Source: Spirochaetota bacterium (GTDB lineage: Bacteria > Spirochaetota > Brevinematia > DTOW01). Taken from it: DNA of 54,135 nt. Position 1 is the stretch's first letter. Each line of letters starts with the position of its first letter. Made by a program: the position numbers and the translations under genes. The notes under the pieces are model-generated. The model searched no databases. It saw nothing but the letters and a program-made list of their open reading frames with translations, and had not been told where the DNA came from. Location of the stretch: the NCBI GenBank assembly GCA_025061835.1, contig JANXAC010000010.1, positions 1 through 54,135 of the forward strand. Direction: 5' to 3'. Positions 34,604 through 42,425 of the stretch are shown here, one piece after another.

Positions 34604-35482
34604 ATGAAACACATTCACAAGGCACTATTATGCTTGAGTTTAGTTATCTTAGGATTTTTCATAGGAGGTCAAACTCAATCCATAAAAGATGAGGACATAA
34701 AACTACAACTCTCAAAGGACTCACCACTTAAAGGAAAAACAGTTCTTGTTTTCCCCTCAGCTTCTGAATACAGAAGTATGGATAAAGATGAGGATCTAAA
34801 GTTTCTTGTTGATACCATAAACTCATACCTTGCGGAATTGGATGTTGAGTATGTTGATTACAAAAGAAGTCTTGAAATGAGCAAGAAGTTTATGGCAGTA
34901 TATGAGGAGAAAAAAGGACAAGCGATGACACTAGCACAGATGTTAGCTAACGAGATAAAAGCACCAGTATATATGGAAGTTGATATCACTGTGAAATCAG
35001 AACCACACGAGAAGTATAAGGGATGGACGGTAGTAGAAGGTATAGCAAACATAAAAGCCTACGACTCATCAACTGCGAGAGGACTCGGAAACTCTCAATC
35101 AGGTCAGAAACTTGTAAATAACGCAAGCGACGACAGAAACGCAAGAAGAGTAGTCTTAACTTACATAGCGAAGAAAACACTACAGGACCTACTACCGAAG
35201 ATTGAGAAATATCTAATGAAAGGAGAGAAGATTGAACTTAGAGTTATAGGGCTAAAGGACCTTAAGGCAGTTAAGGATTTTTCAACCTTCCTAAACACTC
35301 TACCTGGTATTCAGGAAGTCAAAAGAAAGTCTGTCTCTGGGGACCTAGCAGTTTTTGATGTAACCTACGGTGGTGGTGTTGAATCATTCCTTAACGACCT
35401 CGCTGATCTTGCTATTACATACCCAGAATACGAGAAGATGAAAGTAGACCAGACAGGTAACAGTGTTAGTATAAAACTCTAG
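34604..35482 (+). CDS. Secreted protein of unknown function (periplasmic)
   Basis: 292 residues from ATG 34604, fixed by GGAGG 5 nt upstream. Signal peptide about 1-24 (LSLVILGFFIGGQTQS), no cysteine lipobox. The mature part has two regions: about 45-180, alpha/beta with KTVLVFPSASEY and LAQMLANEIKAPVYMEVDI; and about 200-290 with VIGLKDLKAVKDFSTFLNTLPGIQEVKR, GDLAVFDVTYGG. The second resembles small periplasmic domains seen in FlgT- or LPP20-associated proteins, but I cannot name a family with confidence. It has its own promoter and converges with the next gene (4-nt overlap). Confidence 0.5.
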   Translation: MKHIHKALLCLSLVILGFFIGGQTQSIKDEDIKLQLSKDSPLKGKTVLVFPSASEYRSMDKDEDLKFLVDTINSYLAELDVEYVDYKRSLEMSKKFMAVYEEKKGQAMTLAQMLANEIKAPVYMEVDITVKSEPHEKYKGWTVVEGIANIKAYDSSTARGLGNSQSGQKLVNNASDDRNARRVVLTYIAKKTLQDLLPKIEKYLMKGEKIELRVIGLKDLKAVKDFSTFLNTLPGIQEVKRKSVSGDLAVFDVTYGGGVESFLNDLADLAITYPEYEKMKVDQTGNSVSIKL

Positions 35483-36099
35483 TCAATAAAGTATATGTAA
35501 TACGCGACGTTAGGGTGAGGTTTTTTAAAGTTCTTGTTAAGTTCGTAAGTGCCCATATTTTTCCACTTTGTCTCACCTTTCTTATTGGCAACTAGATAAT
35601 CAACATAATAGGTGTATATCTTTGATTTACCGTATTTATGAATAAAGTCTATGACTTCGAAACTAGGCACTCTCCCTACAACATTGAGATACTTACCATC
35701 CTTAAGTTTCACTACATATTCTATTGGATAGAAGTTATACATTATCTTACCATCCTTATCTATTTTTGAAAACTCCGGAAACCAAGTCACAGGATGGATA
35801 TATTCTATGCTAGTATATGGGGTATCTAATGTTATCTCCACGTTTTTGTCAACATGGTTCATAACCACATTTGAAGTTTTAAAAACTACTTTACCATCTA
35901 TAGACTTTTTGTTGAAGAATTCAACTCTTGCTTTTATTTCAACATCTTTCTTTAACTCTTGCTTGACAACATTTTGGTTTGTTACCTGACCGTTCGTTCT
36001 TTGACTATTTGTAATCTGAAGTGAGCTAGAAACTTGTGATTGTGAGTAGATAGGAAGGAGTAAAATCACAGTAATTGCAAAAGCTTTTATTAAGCTCAT
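35479..36099 (-). CDS. Secreted protein of unknown function translated from the edge of tRNA-Glu
   Basis: 206 residues with a signal peptide (about 1-20, AFAITVILLLPIYSQSQ), a low-complexity Gln/Asn/Ser/Thr linker (22-48), then a beta-rich domain with KARVEFFNKKSIDGKVVF and aromatic YYVDYL, PNVAYYIYFID at the end. I do not recognise the family. The ATG at 36099 lies 1 nt from the 3' end of tRNA-Glu. The only possible Shine-Dalgarno is the GGGGG in the tRNA acceptor stem. It is probably part of the rpsU-tRNA-Gln-tRNA-Glu transcript. Confidence 0.6.
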   Translation of the reverse strand: MSLIKAFAITVILLLPIYSQSQVSSSLQITNSQRTNGQVTNQNVVKQELKKDVEIKARVEFFNKKSIDGKVVFKTSNVVMNHVDKNVEITLDTPYTSIEYIHPVTWFPEFSKIDKDGKIMYNFYPIEYVVKLKDGKYLNVVGRVPSFEVIDFIHKYGKSKIYTYYVDYLVANKKGETKWKNMGTYELNKNFKKPHPNVAYYIYFID

Positions 36100-36100
36100 T

Positions 36101-36175
36101 CGCCCCCAACGGGATTTGAACCCGTGTTTCCACCTTGAGAGGGTGATGTCCTAGACCAGGCTAGACGATGGGGGC
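36101..36175 (-). tRNA. tRNA-Glu (anticodon CUC)
   Basis: 75-nt cloverleaf: acceptor GCCCCCA/TGGGGGC with discriminator G; anticodon stem TCACC/GGTGG around loop CTCTCAA; T arm GGGTTCAAATCCC. CCA is not encoded. It lies 7 nt downstream of tRNA-Gln and directly before a protein gene. Confidence 0.95.
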
Positions 36176-36182
36176 ATTTGTG

Positions 36183-36254
36183 CTGCGGGAGGAGGACTCG
36201 AACCCCCACTAGCTGATCCAGAGTCAGCCGTCCTGCCAATTAGACGATCCCGCA
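36183..36254 (-). tRNA. tRNA-Gln (anticodon CUG)
   Basis: 72-nt cloverleaf: acceptor TGCGGGA/TCCCGCA, discriminator G; anticodon stem GCTGA/TCAGC around loop CTCTGGA; T arm GGGGTTCGAGTCC. It is 6 nt downstream of rpsU. CCA not encoded. Confidence 0.95.
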
Positions 36255-36260
36255 AGACAA

Positions 36261-36467
36261 TTACTTTTTCTTATCTTTAGTGCCTTGAAGTCTTCTTAAT
36301 TTCTTTTTCATAGCAGCAAGCTTTTCTTTTCTCTCCTCACTCGGTTTCTTATACCTCAAGTGTGCTTTATACTCTGACAGTATCCCTTCCATCTCAACGA
36401 ACCTTTTAAACTTTTTCAGAGCAAACTCAACATTATCTCCATCTCTTATTTCAACAACCAAAGCCAT
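36261..36467 (-). CDS. rpsU: Ribosomal protein bS21
   Basis: 68 residues, small-subunit protein near the anti-Shine-Dalgarno end of 16S rRNA. Family pattern VEIRDGDNVEFALKKFKRFVE at the start, then a strongly basic end (RKEKLAAMKKKLRRLQG). Ribosome site GGGAGGTGATT is one of the strongest in the window. It heads a transcript with two tRNAs and a secreted-protein gene. bS21 matters for translation of Shine-Dalgarno-dependent mRNAs, of interest given the many leaderless genes here. Confidence 0.95.
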   Translation of the reverse strand: MALVVEIRDGDNVEFALKKFKRFVEMEGILSEYKAHLRYKKPSEERKEKLAAMKKKLRRLQGTKDKKK

Positions 36468-36494
36468 CTAATCACCTCCCTTATAATTGAATGA

Positions 36495-36839
36495 CTAGCC
36501 CGGTGGCCAGGTCATCTGTCTGCCACCAAGTATATGAAAATGTAAATGAAACACGGTTTGTCCACCTTTGTGTAGATAGTTAACAACTACACGAAAACCA
36601 TCATTCTCTAGATTCTTGATCCTTACAACTTGCTTTATGGTTCTAAATATACTACTCAATAGATTACTATCTTCAAGTTCCATCAAATTCGGTATATGTT
36701 TCTTTGGAATCACAAGAGTATGGACTGGAGCTTGAGGATTTATATCATCAAACGCAAGAGTATCTTCATCCTCATAAACAATCTTTGAAGGGATCTCCTT
36801 CCTGACTATTTTACAGAATATACAATTCTCTACACCCAT
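36495..36839 (-). CDS. hinT: HIT-family nucleotide hydrolase (HinT type)
   Basis: 114 residues. Histidine-triad purine phosphoramidase acting on AMP-linked substrates. Zinc-type N-terminus NCIFCKIV, central DINPQAPVHTLVIPKKHI, and the active HLHFHILGG near 99-107 followed by the family end RQMTWPPG. TTG 36842 is less likely than ATG 36839. A promoter TTGAAA-17-TTTAAA (36882-36854) lies 14 nt upstream. Confidence 0.94.
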   Translation of the reverse strand: MGVENCIFCKIVRKEIPSKIVYEDEDTLAFDDINPQAPVHTLVIPKKHIPNLMELEDSNLLSSIFRTIKQVVRIKNLENDGFRVVVNYLHKGGQTVFHLHFHILGGRQMTWPPG

Positions 36840-36970
36840 CAACCAGCGTATATTTTAAACCACTTACAACTAGCTTTTTCAAATTCAAAAGATGTATACA
36901 TCATTAACTTCGCAGATTAAAAAATAAATTCAGTAATCACTCTACACTTACCTACCACCACTACCCTAAT

Positions 36971-36999
36971 TTGACATGAGTAAGTTTCTCTTATTTAGA
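36971..36999 (+). promoter_or_regulatory. Promoter of the GHKL ATPase gene
   Basis: TTGACA (36971-36976), 17-nt spacer, TTTAGA (36994-36999), 12 nt before the ATG at 37012, with no Shine-Dalgarno sequence. Confidence 0.5.
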
Positions 37000-37011
37000 A
37001 TTCGCTAATAT

Positions 37012-37794
37012 ATGACAGAAGCACTACTAGAGGATATAAAAAAATGCACTCCCAATGATCTATTCATAATAGTTTTAAACAAGTTAGGTTTCACAAAATT
37101 CAATCACTCTCTTCCACCCCAGTATAGAGACAGGTATGACCCTAGTAACACTCCTAGTATGTTTGTCAATATAACTGAAAAGACATTAAAAACATTATTA
37201 GAGATTGACAAGCTACTTCTATACACCAAGGGTATAGAACTCAAACTTTACGGTCCCCACGAACAACGAAGAATAATAGAATATATAACAAACAAAATAC
37301 TAGACTTCATAGGAAAATCAGATATAGTTCACATAACTAATGTCATAATGGAGTTGGTTGATAACGCAGAAAAAGCAAATTTCATCAGTGTTATAAAAGA
37401 TAACAAGATTGATATACCAGTAAGCGAAACGGACTTAATACTGAAGAATCGTGAAGAAGTCGTAGAACTATGCCAAAAGTTCAACAAGTGGGTTAAGATA
37501 TCTTGGAAATTTTCAAAAGATATATTCAAAGTTGAAGTGAGCAATAATGTTGTAATTCCTTCAGATCAAGCAAAAAAACTCAGAGATAAAGCAAGTTCAG
37601 ATATTACTACTATCGTTGACGGGTTTGTTGAAAATGAAGATGAAGATAAATTAGGAGCAGGATTAGGATTATTCTTTGTAAAATTCTTCATTGATGACCT
37701 CAAGCAAAGAGATATAGAAGCAATATTCCGAATATACTCAACAGAAAAGAATACTTACGCTACAATTTCTTTATTCTTTGAGAAATTCCAGTAA
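37012..37794 (+). CDS. Histidine-kinase-like (GHKL) ATPase without phosphoacceptor domain
   Basis: 260 residues. The C-terminal half contains the ATP-binding N-box ELVDNAEKAN near 118-127 and G-box GAGLGLFFVKFFIDD near 215-229 of the GHKL fold. There is no H-box helix, receiver or transmembrane segment, so it is not a standard sensor kinase. It may be a soluble kinase for a Ser/Thr switch (RsbW/SpoIIAB-like) or an unusual histidine kinase fed by another protein. The first 90 residues are unassigned. A PP2C-type phosphatase is encoded 3 kb downstream (40968), a possible functional partner. Confidence 0.6.
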   Translation: MTEALLEDIKKCTPNDLFIIVLNKLGFTKFNHSLPPQYRDRYDPSNTPSMFVNITEKTLKTLLEIDKLLLYTKGIELKLYGPHEQRRIIEYITNKILDFIGKSDIVHITNVIMELVDNAEKANFISVIKDNKIDIPVSETDLILKNREEVVELCQKFNKWVKISWKFSKDIFKVEVSNNVVIPSDQAKKLRDKASSDITTIVDGFVENEDEDKLGAGLGLFFVKFFIDDLKQRDIEAIFRIYSTEKNTYATISLFFEKFQ

Positions 37795-37833
37795 GACGCT
37801 AAACATCCTTGTCTATTTAACGAAAATATCATT

Positions 37834-38565
37834 ATGAAAACTAGATCAAAAAATTTCGCTGTAACACTATTCGTAATTTTATTGCTTTTCCATAACACTA
37901 ATACCTTTGCAGAAAACGCACTACTGATGTCTCTAGAATACGAAATAATAATCAATTCCAAGCACAAGATTACAACATCTATTAGATACAATTACGATGA
38001 ATATCCTGAATACCTTCTTTCAGAAACACTGACAAAGTCATCAAAAAATACTCCTCCAAAGTTAAAAATTACATCAACTACAATATCAAAATATTCATTA
38101 TCAAAATCTCCTAACCTAGTTTCTCAAGAGATTGACTTCATACAAGGAGATGTGAGAATTATATCAACATCCAGATTATTGAATGATTCTTCGTTAGTCG
38201 CAAATGTAATAGTCTTCACAAATGATAAACAAGTTAATACGCTCTCACTCACAAACAAAGCAATCAACCTCTATGACATACCCATAATTATCTTCCTAGT
38301 CTCTACCAACAACCTATCATCAATCCCAGAGATACCAATTTTCTACGACAATCAGATTACGAACATAAGTCTGAAAAACACATCAAGCACTAGCCCAAAC
38401 AGACCAAAAGAAATACTTAAGTTTAAGAAGGTTTCAGGTCTAAATGTTCTTGATAGTTTTAGAGTGAGTAATGTTGTAGTAGGTATATTCACAAATGCAT
38501 ATGTAGAAGGTAAATTAGTTGATTTAAGGATTGTTAGAAGAAGTGAAGTTGAGAGGAAGAATTGA
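37834..38565 (+). CDS. Secreted protein of unknown function
   Basis: 243 residues, signal peptide about 1-26 (FAVTLFVILLLFHNTNTFA), Ser/Thr/Asn/Ile-rich beta-type mature part with no motif I recognise. Possibly co-transcribed with the GHKL ATPase gene 39 nt upstream. Its stop codon lies inside the -35 box of the trxB promoter. It reads as real coding sequence in frame and codon use. Confidence 0.5.
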   Translation: MKTRSKNFAVTLFVILLLFHNTNTFAENALLMSLEYEIIINSKHKITTSIRYNYDEYPEYLLSETLTKSSKNTPPKLKITSTTISKYSLSKSPNLVSQEIDFIQGDVRIISTSRLLNDSSLVANVIVFTNDKQVNTLSLTNKAINLYDIPIIIFLVSTNNLSSIPEIPIFYDNQITNISLKNTSSTSPNRPKEILKFKKVSGLNVLDSFRVSNVVVGIFTNAYVEGKLVDLRIVRRSEVERKN

Positions 38566-38590
38566 CATACCTTTTGGACATTGTTATATT
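38562..38590 (+). promoter_or_regulatory. trxB promoter
   Basis: TTGACA (38562-38567), 17-nt spacer, TATATT (38585-38590). It overlaps the stop codon of the preceding gene. The leader of about 35 nt contains AGGGGG before ATG 38632. Confidence 0.75.
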
Positions 38591-38631
38591 TAATATACTC
38601 CTATGGAGTATGTTTTTCAGGGGGTAGATTT

Positions 38632-39618
38632 ATGGATGTAAAGTTTGGTTCTATTCCTACCGTATCAAAGGTATCTGTAGATGATAACAAAATTTACGAT
38701 CTTATAATAATAGGTGGAGGAGTTGCGGGCTTTTCCGCTGGTCTCTATGCTGCAAGGGCTAGGCTTGATACCGTTCTTATTGAGAAATTAGGTCCTGGAG
38801 GACAGATAGCAACAACAGACCTTGTTGAAAATTATCCTGGGATAATAGAGATAAACGGCTATGAACTCTCTATTAGGATGGAAGAACAAGCAAAGAAGCA
38901 TGGGCTTAAGGTTATTATTGATGAAGTCATATCTGCTTCGCTTAAAGGTGAAATTAAAGAGATTACTCTATCAAATGGTAAAAAACTTAAATCCTATTCT
39001 GTCATAATATCAACAGGCGCAAACTACAAGAAGTTAGGCGTTCCAGGTGAAGATAAGTTTTTAGGAAGAGGTGTTTCTTTCTGTGCTACTTGCGATGGTG
39101 CTTTCTTCAAAGGTAAGGATATCGTCGTCGTAGGTGGTGGTAATTCCGCACTTGACGAGGGATTATTTTTAACTAGGTTCGTTAATAGTATAACTCTCAT
39201 ACACAGAAGGGATACCTTGAGAGCAGAAAAGGTCCTTCAGGAAAGAGTATTAAACAATCCAAAGTTCAAATTCGTATGGAATAGCGTAGTTGAAGAGATC
39301 CTAGGTGATGAAAAAGTTGAGGCTGTAAGAATTAGAAATGTAGTTGATAACAAAGAAAGCATACTGAAAACTGACGGAGTATTCATATTCATTGGCTTGT
39401 ATCCAAATACATCAATATTTGATGAAGTTGAGAAGAATGAGAATGGTTACATAAAAGTTAACCTTTATGATATGAGCACTAATATACCCGGTGTATTCGC
39501 GGCAGGAGATTGTGTTGATAAGTTCCTAAGACAGGCTATAACCGCAGCAGGAGAAGGAGCAACAGCAGCAGTAGCAGCAGAAAAGTATATTGAGAAAATA
39601 AAAGTTAAGTCACATTAG
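38632..39618 (+). CDS. trxB: Thioredoxin reductase
   Basis: NADPH-dependent flavoprotein that reduces thioredoxin. 328 residues from ATG 38632 (AGGGGG 7 nt upstream; an upstream TTG at 38581 lies inside the promoter). FAD motif IIIGGGVAGFSAGLYAARA near 25-43, redox pair FCATCDGAFF near 150, NADPH motif VVVGGGNSALDEG near 167, and the C-terminal FAD segment GVFAAGDCVD near 290. CATC fits the low-molecular-weight class (usually CATC or CAVC). Confidence 0.95.
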   Translation: MDVKFGSIPTVSKVSVDDNKIYDLIIIGGGVAGFSAGLYAARARLDTVLIEKLGPGGQIATTDLVENYPGIIEINGYELSIRMEEQAKKHGLKVIIDEVISASLKGEIKEITLSNGKKLKSYSVIISTGANYKKLGVPGEDKFLGRGVSFCATCDGAFFKGKDIVVVGGGNSALDEGLFLTRFVNSITLIHRRDTLRAEKVLQERVLNNPKFKFVWNSVVEEILGDEKVEAVRIRNVVDNKESILKTDGVFIFIGLYPNTSIFDEVEKNENGYIKVNLYDMSTNIPGVFAAGDCVDKFLRQAITAAGEGATAAVAAEKYIEKIKVKSH

Positions 39619-40164
39619 AGATTATAGAAATCAATCTACAGACTAAACACTAGCATACAGATTAGACCAAGACTCACTTAAAATTCTTATGAATTTGCCT
39701 TAACTAAAATACAGATTGAAATGGTAACGATTCACAGCTAATAGCAGTTTCTTTTTACAGTCTTTTGGCGATTGAGTAAATACTCTACTTGGTAATTACG
39801 TGAAATCTGGCTTGATATAAAATCTTTGCATTAACCAGAAGTGAGTAAGTAAAAAGCCTAGAATCCTAACTACTCACTTAGTAGAGAACCCAAATTTGCT
39901 ATCTTCAATGTCAATCTTTGAATACATACTACTTGAAAGACAGTTACTTTATTAAGATTTTTGTATGAAAACTCAATAGGGCATACATTCCCCTAGTCTC
40001 ACTATCATTTAACATATCATCATACTCACACCTCTTTTTAGCTCTCTCCATCTCAACTTCAGGATCACAAGTATTACAAGCACTGCATACATTTTTTTGA
40101 ACCCCCTTGTTAGTGTTTTTGAAAGTTATGTATGTTTTGTATATACTTCCTACGAGGTTTTTGA
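39619..40164. other. 546-bp gap between trxB and fliW
   Basis: The longest gap in the window. It contains the second dispersed repeat, copy B, within a perfect 9-bp inverted repeat (39839-39879), and a possible Cys-rich minus-strand ORF (39944 upward). The part 39640-39835 shows no gene and no RNA family I recognise; it is a candidate for a small RNA. Confidence 0.5.
39839..39879. repeat. Inverted repeat carrying second dispersed repeat, copy B
   Basis: AAGTGAGTA (39839-39847) and TACTCACTT (39871-39879) are perfect arms. The loop carries AAAAAGCCTAGAATCCTA (39851-39868), related to copies at 21626 and 48804. Similarity to the 48804 copy continues on both sides (GTAAGTAAAAAG before, AAATTTG after). 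Confidence 0.5.
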
Positions 40165-40225
40165 ATGAAGATACTCTCAAAACACTTTGGAGAGATAGAG
40201 ATAGAAGAAGAACACATAGTAACAT
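39944..40225 (-). other. Possible small Cys-rich protein gene (start unresolved)
   Basis: An open frame of up to 93 codons whose last 58 look protein-like: CSACNTCDPEVEMERAKKRC, then an acidic/charged end, a CxxCxxC plus distal Cys pattern that could bind metal. The ATG at 40225 would overlap the fliW start on the other strand by 61 nt, so translation more likely begins inside the gap, but no in-frame start with a ribosome site is visible (GGGGG near 40102 precedes an out-of-frame ATG). Low confidence. Confidence 0.2.
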
Positions 40226-40599
40226 TTGATAAAGGCATCATAGCTTTCGAAGAATATAAGCGATATGTATTTATAGAGTTTGAGAAAGATTCTTTCATCT
40301 ACTGGATGCAGTCAATACAAAACCCTGACCTCTGCTTCTTGGTGGCAAACCCCTACGTTTTTAAACCCGACTACATACTAGATGTTTATGAAGACGACCT
40401 CAAATCCATTGACATGGAAAAAGAAGAGGATTTGATGGTATTTGTAATACTTAATGTAAATCTTGAAAATCACACGATAACCGCAAACCTACTAGGTCCT
40501 ATAATAGTAAATACTAAAAATAACAAAGGTGTCCAAGCAGTTTCAAGACTAAACGATTACCCAACTGACTATGACATAACCTCAAATGTAAAAGTCTAG
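40165..40599 (+). CDS. fliW: Flagellar assembly factor FliW
   Basis: 144 residues. Binds CsrA and flagellin in a partner switch that links flagellin secretion to translation. Typical start KILSKHFGEIEIEEEHIVTFDKGIIAFEEYKRYVFIE; LLGPIIVNTKNNKGVQAV near 109-126 is the conserved late motif. GAGG lies 7 nt upstream of the ATG. Paired with csrA 11 nt downstream, the classic arrangement. Confidence 0.95.
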   Translation: MKILSKHFGEIEIEEEHIVTFDKGIIAFEEYKRYVFIEFEKDSFIYWMQSIQNPDLCFLVANPYVFKPDYILDVYEDDLKSIDMEKEEDLMVFVILNVNLENHTITANLLGPIIVNTKNNKGVQAVSRLNDYPTDYDITSNVKV

Positions 40600-40610
40600 A
40601 GAGGAAGGCG

Positions 40611-40868
40611 ATGCTAGTTCTATCAAGAAAAGAGGAACAGAGCATAATAATAGGAGAAAATATTGAGATAAAGATTCTTTCAATCAGGGGAGACACTGTA
40701 AAGATTGGAATTTCCGCACCACCAGAACTAAAAATATACAGAAAGGAAGTTTTGGAAGAAATCCAGAGAGCAAATATTAATGCAGTCCAAAGTTCTAAAA
40801 ACTTAAAGGATATCATTCTTGGTAAAGTTAAGGAGGCGATTGAAAAGAACCAAACGACAGACAAATAA
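40611..40868 (+). CDS. csrA: Carbon storage regulator CsrA
   Basis: 85 residues. RNA-binding translational repressor of flagellin and other mRNAs that recognises GGA in loops. Starts MLVLSRKEEQSIIIGENIEIKI with the conserved RKE and GD..KIGI..P pattern (GDTVKIGISAPPELKIYRKEV). The extended basic C-terminus favours FliW binding. AGAGGAAGG ribosome site. A tRNA-Leu gene begins only 4 nt after its stop. Confidence 0.96.
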   Translation: MLVLSRKEEQSIIIGENIEIKILSIRGDTVKIGISAPPELKIYRKEVLEEIQRANINAVQSSKNLKDIILGKVKEAIEKNQTTDK

Positions 40869-40872
40869 CCTA

Positions 40873-40957
40873 GCCGGGGTGGTGGAATTTGGTAGACACG
40901 TGGGATTCAGGATCCCATGCCCGCGAGGGCGTACGGGTTCAAGTCCCGTCCCCGGCA
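40873..40957 (+). tRNA. tRNA-Leu (anticodon CAG)
   Basis: 85-nt class II cloverleaf: acceptor GCCGGGG/CCCCGGC with discriminator A; anticodon stem TGGGA/TCCCA around loop TTCAGGA; long variable arm (TGCCCGCGAGGGCGT); T arm GGGTTCAAGTCCC. CCA not encoded. Sandwiched between csrA (4 nt) and the PP2C gene (10 nt), so it is probably excised from a joint transcript. Confidence 0.95.
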
Positions 40958-40967
40958 AAAAATAATA

Positions 40968-42407
40968 ATGATAACTACTATAATCATATCTATAATATAT
41001 GGGGGTGTCTTATTCATATTCATACACTCCTTACTAACAAATTACTTTTTTACCTCTTTAAGAAAGTCATTCAGAATAGCATATAATACATCTTTGACAA
41101 CTATCTTTATATCATCAACATCTAACTTTATATCTTTTTTTTTAAATCAACCACTCCACAACGAAGTAAATGAAAACCTAATTACTATATCTGCACTATC
41201 AATATCAATACTTATTGGATCCGCTTACAGTAAAAAATACATCTTACCAAAAATTCTGATTATCTTATCAATCATACTATCAATCATCTTCAGTCTTTTC
41301 GGAACACACCAACAAAAAATCTTTAACATAATATCACTCTCACAAATTGCGTATATACCTACAATTCTATCAATGAAAATCATACTTGCTGATACTCTTA
41401 CAGGAGTTATTAGAAATGAAGAAAGGTACTTAAAATCCGATGTGCATCTAAAACACAACTATACACTAGCATTAGTATCTATACCACTGCTTTTGTTTTT
41501 AATAAAATTCACCTTACCGTTCGTAATACACAATACAGAAGTTAAACACCTAATACAAGGTATATTCCTATCACTAATGATTATAACATTATTCTATTCA
41601 AGAAGAAATTTCGGGATCTTCCTAAAGTCAAAGATAGAAGACGAAAACAGAAAATTTCTAACACTCTACAAAACAGTAGTAGATGAGATAGTAATAGGTA
41701 GAGAAATTGTTGAAAAACTACTACCTAACAAAAAGCATATCAAAGGGATCGAGTTCGACAAATATTTCAAACCAGCAGTATTAGTTGGTGGAGACTTCAT
41801 AGACATCATACCTCTCTCTGAGAGCAAATTCATAGCATACATAGCAGATGTATCCGGACACGGTATATCAGCAGGTATAATCGTATCTATGCTAAAGGCT
41901 CTAATTCTTAAGGAAGTAGTAGAAGGATACTCTAACTTAACAGCAGTTATAAGAAACCTAAACTCAGACTTCAACAACCTAATAAGTGAAACTGGTAGGT
42001 ATTCAACATTGTTCATTACTCTGATAGACAAAAATAAGAGAAAATTTCAATATGTAAGTTGTGGACATATAGACTGCTTATATTGGAGTTCTACACTAAA
42101 CGAGTTCTTTCTCCTATCCTCAACCGCACCGATACTAGGATTATTAAGCAAGATAGATGCGTATTCCTCTGACATTGACTTTAACTACAACGATTACATA
42201 ATACTACTGAGTGATGGACTATTCTCAATAACCACCAAAGACGGCGAAATACTCTCAATTGAAAACTTTATGAATATAGTCTCAAAATACATAAATCCAC
42301 AAATAATGCCAAACGAACTTATGTTTAAAGTATCACAAGAAATAGAAAACATAATTGAAACAGGACATGTAGTTGATGACATAACGATGCTGTTTTTAAA
42401 ACTTTAA
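40968..42407 (+). CDS. Membrane-bound PP2C-type (SpoIIE/RsbU) serine phosphatase
   Basis: 479 residues from ATG 40968; an upstream in-frame ATG at 40917 lies inside tRNA-Leu and is rejected. About six hydrophobic segments fill residues 1-215 (no recognised sensor fold), then a helical linker (about 220-260) and a SpoIIE domain (about 265-478): VGGDFIDIIPL, ADVSGHGISAGI, YVSCGH, LLSDGLF and VVDDITMLFLK contain the metal-binding aspartates. Such enzymes dephosphorylate anti-sigma-factor antagonists in partner-switching pathways. There is no Shine-Dalgarno sequence. The GHKL ATPase at 37012 could act in the same switch. Confidence 0.85.
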   Translation: MITTIIISIIYGGVLFIFIHSLLTNYFFTSLRKSFRIAYNTSLTTIFISSTSNFISFFLNQPLHNEVNENLITISALSISILIGSAYSKKYILPKILIILSIILSIIFSLFGTHQQKIFNIISLSQIAYIPTILSMKIILADTLTGVIRNEERYLKSDVHLKHNYTLALVSIPLLLFLIKFTLPFVIHNTEVKHLIQGIFLSLMIITLFYSRRNFGIFLKSKIEDENRKFLTLYKTVVDEIVIGREIVEKLLPNKKHIKGIEFDKYFKPAVLVGGDFIDIIPLSESKFIAYIADVSGHGISAGIIVSMLKALILKEVVEGYSNLTAVIRNLNSDFNNLISETGRYSTLFITLIDKNKRKFQYVSCGHIDCLYWSSTLNEFFLLSSTAPILGLLSKIDAYSSDIDFNYNDYIILLSDGLFSITTKDGEILSIENFMNIVSKYINPQIMPNELMFKVSQEIENIIETGHVVDDITMLFLKL

Positions 42408-42425
42408 CTATAAGGAGATTAGACT

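Noticed and set aside
38581-38631. Longer TrxB start at TTG 38581
   Set aside because: It would overlap the -10 box of a near-perfect promoter; ATG 38632 has a strong ribosome site and matches the family.
40917-40967. N-terminal extension of the PP2C phosphatase through tRNA-Leu
   Set aside because: The extra 17 codons are tRNA sequence; the tRNA fold is complete, so the ATG at 40968 is used.
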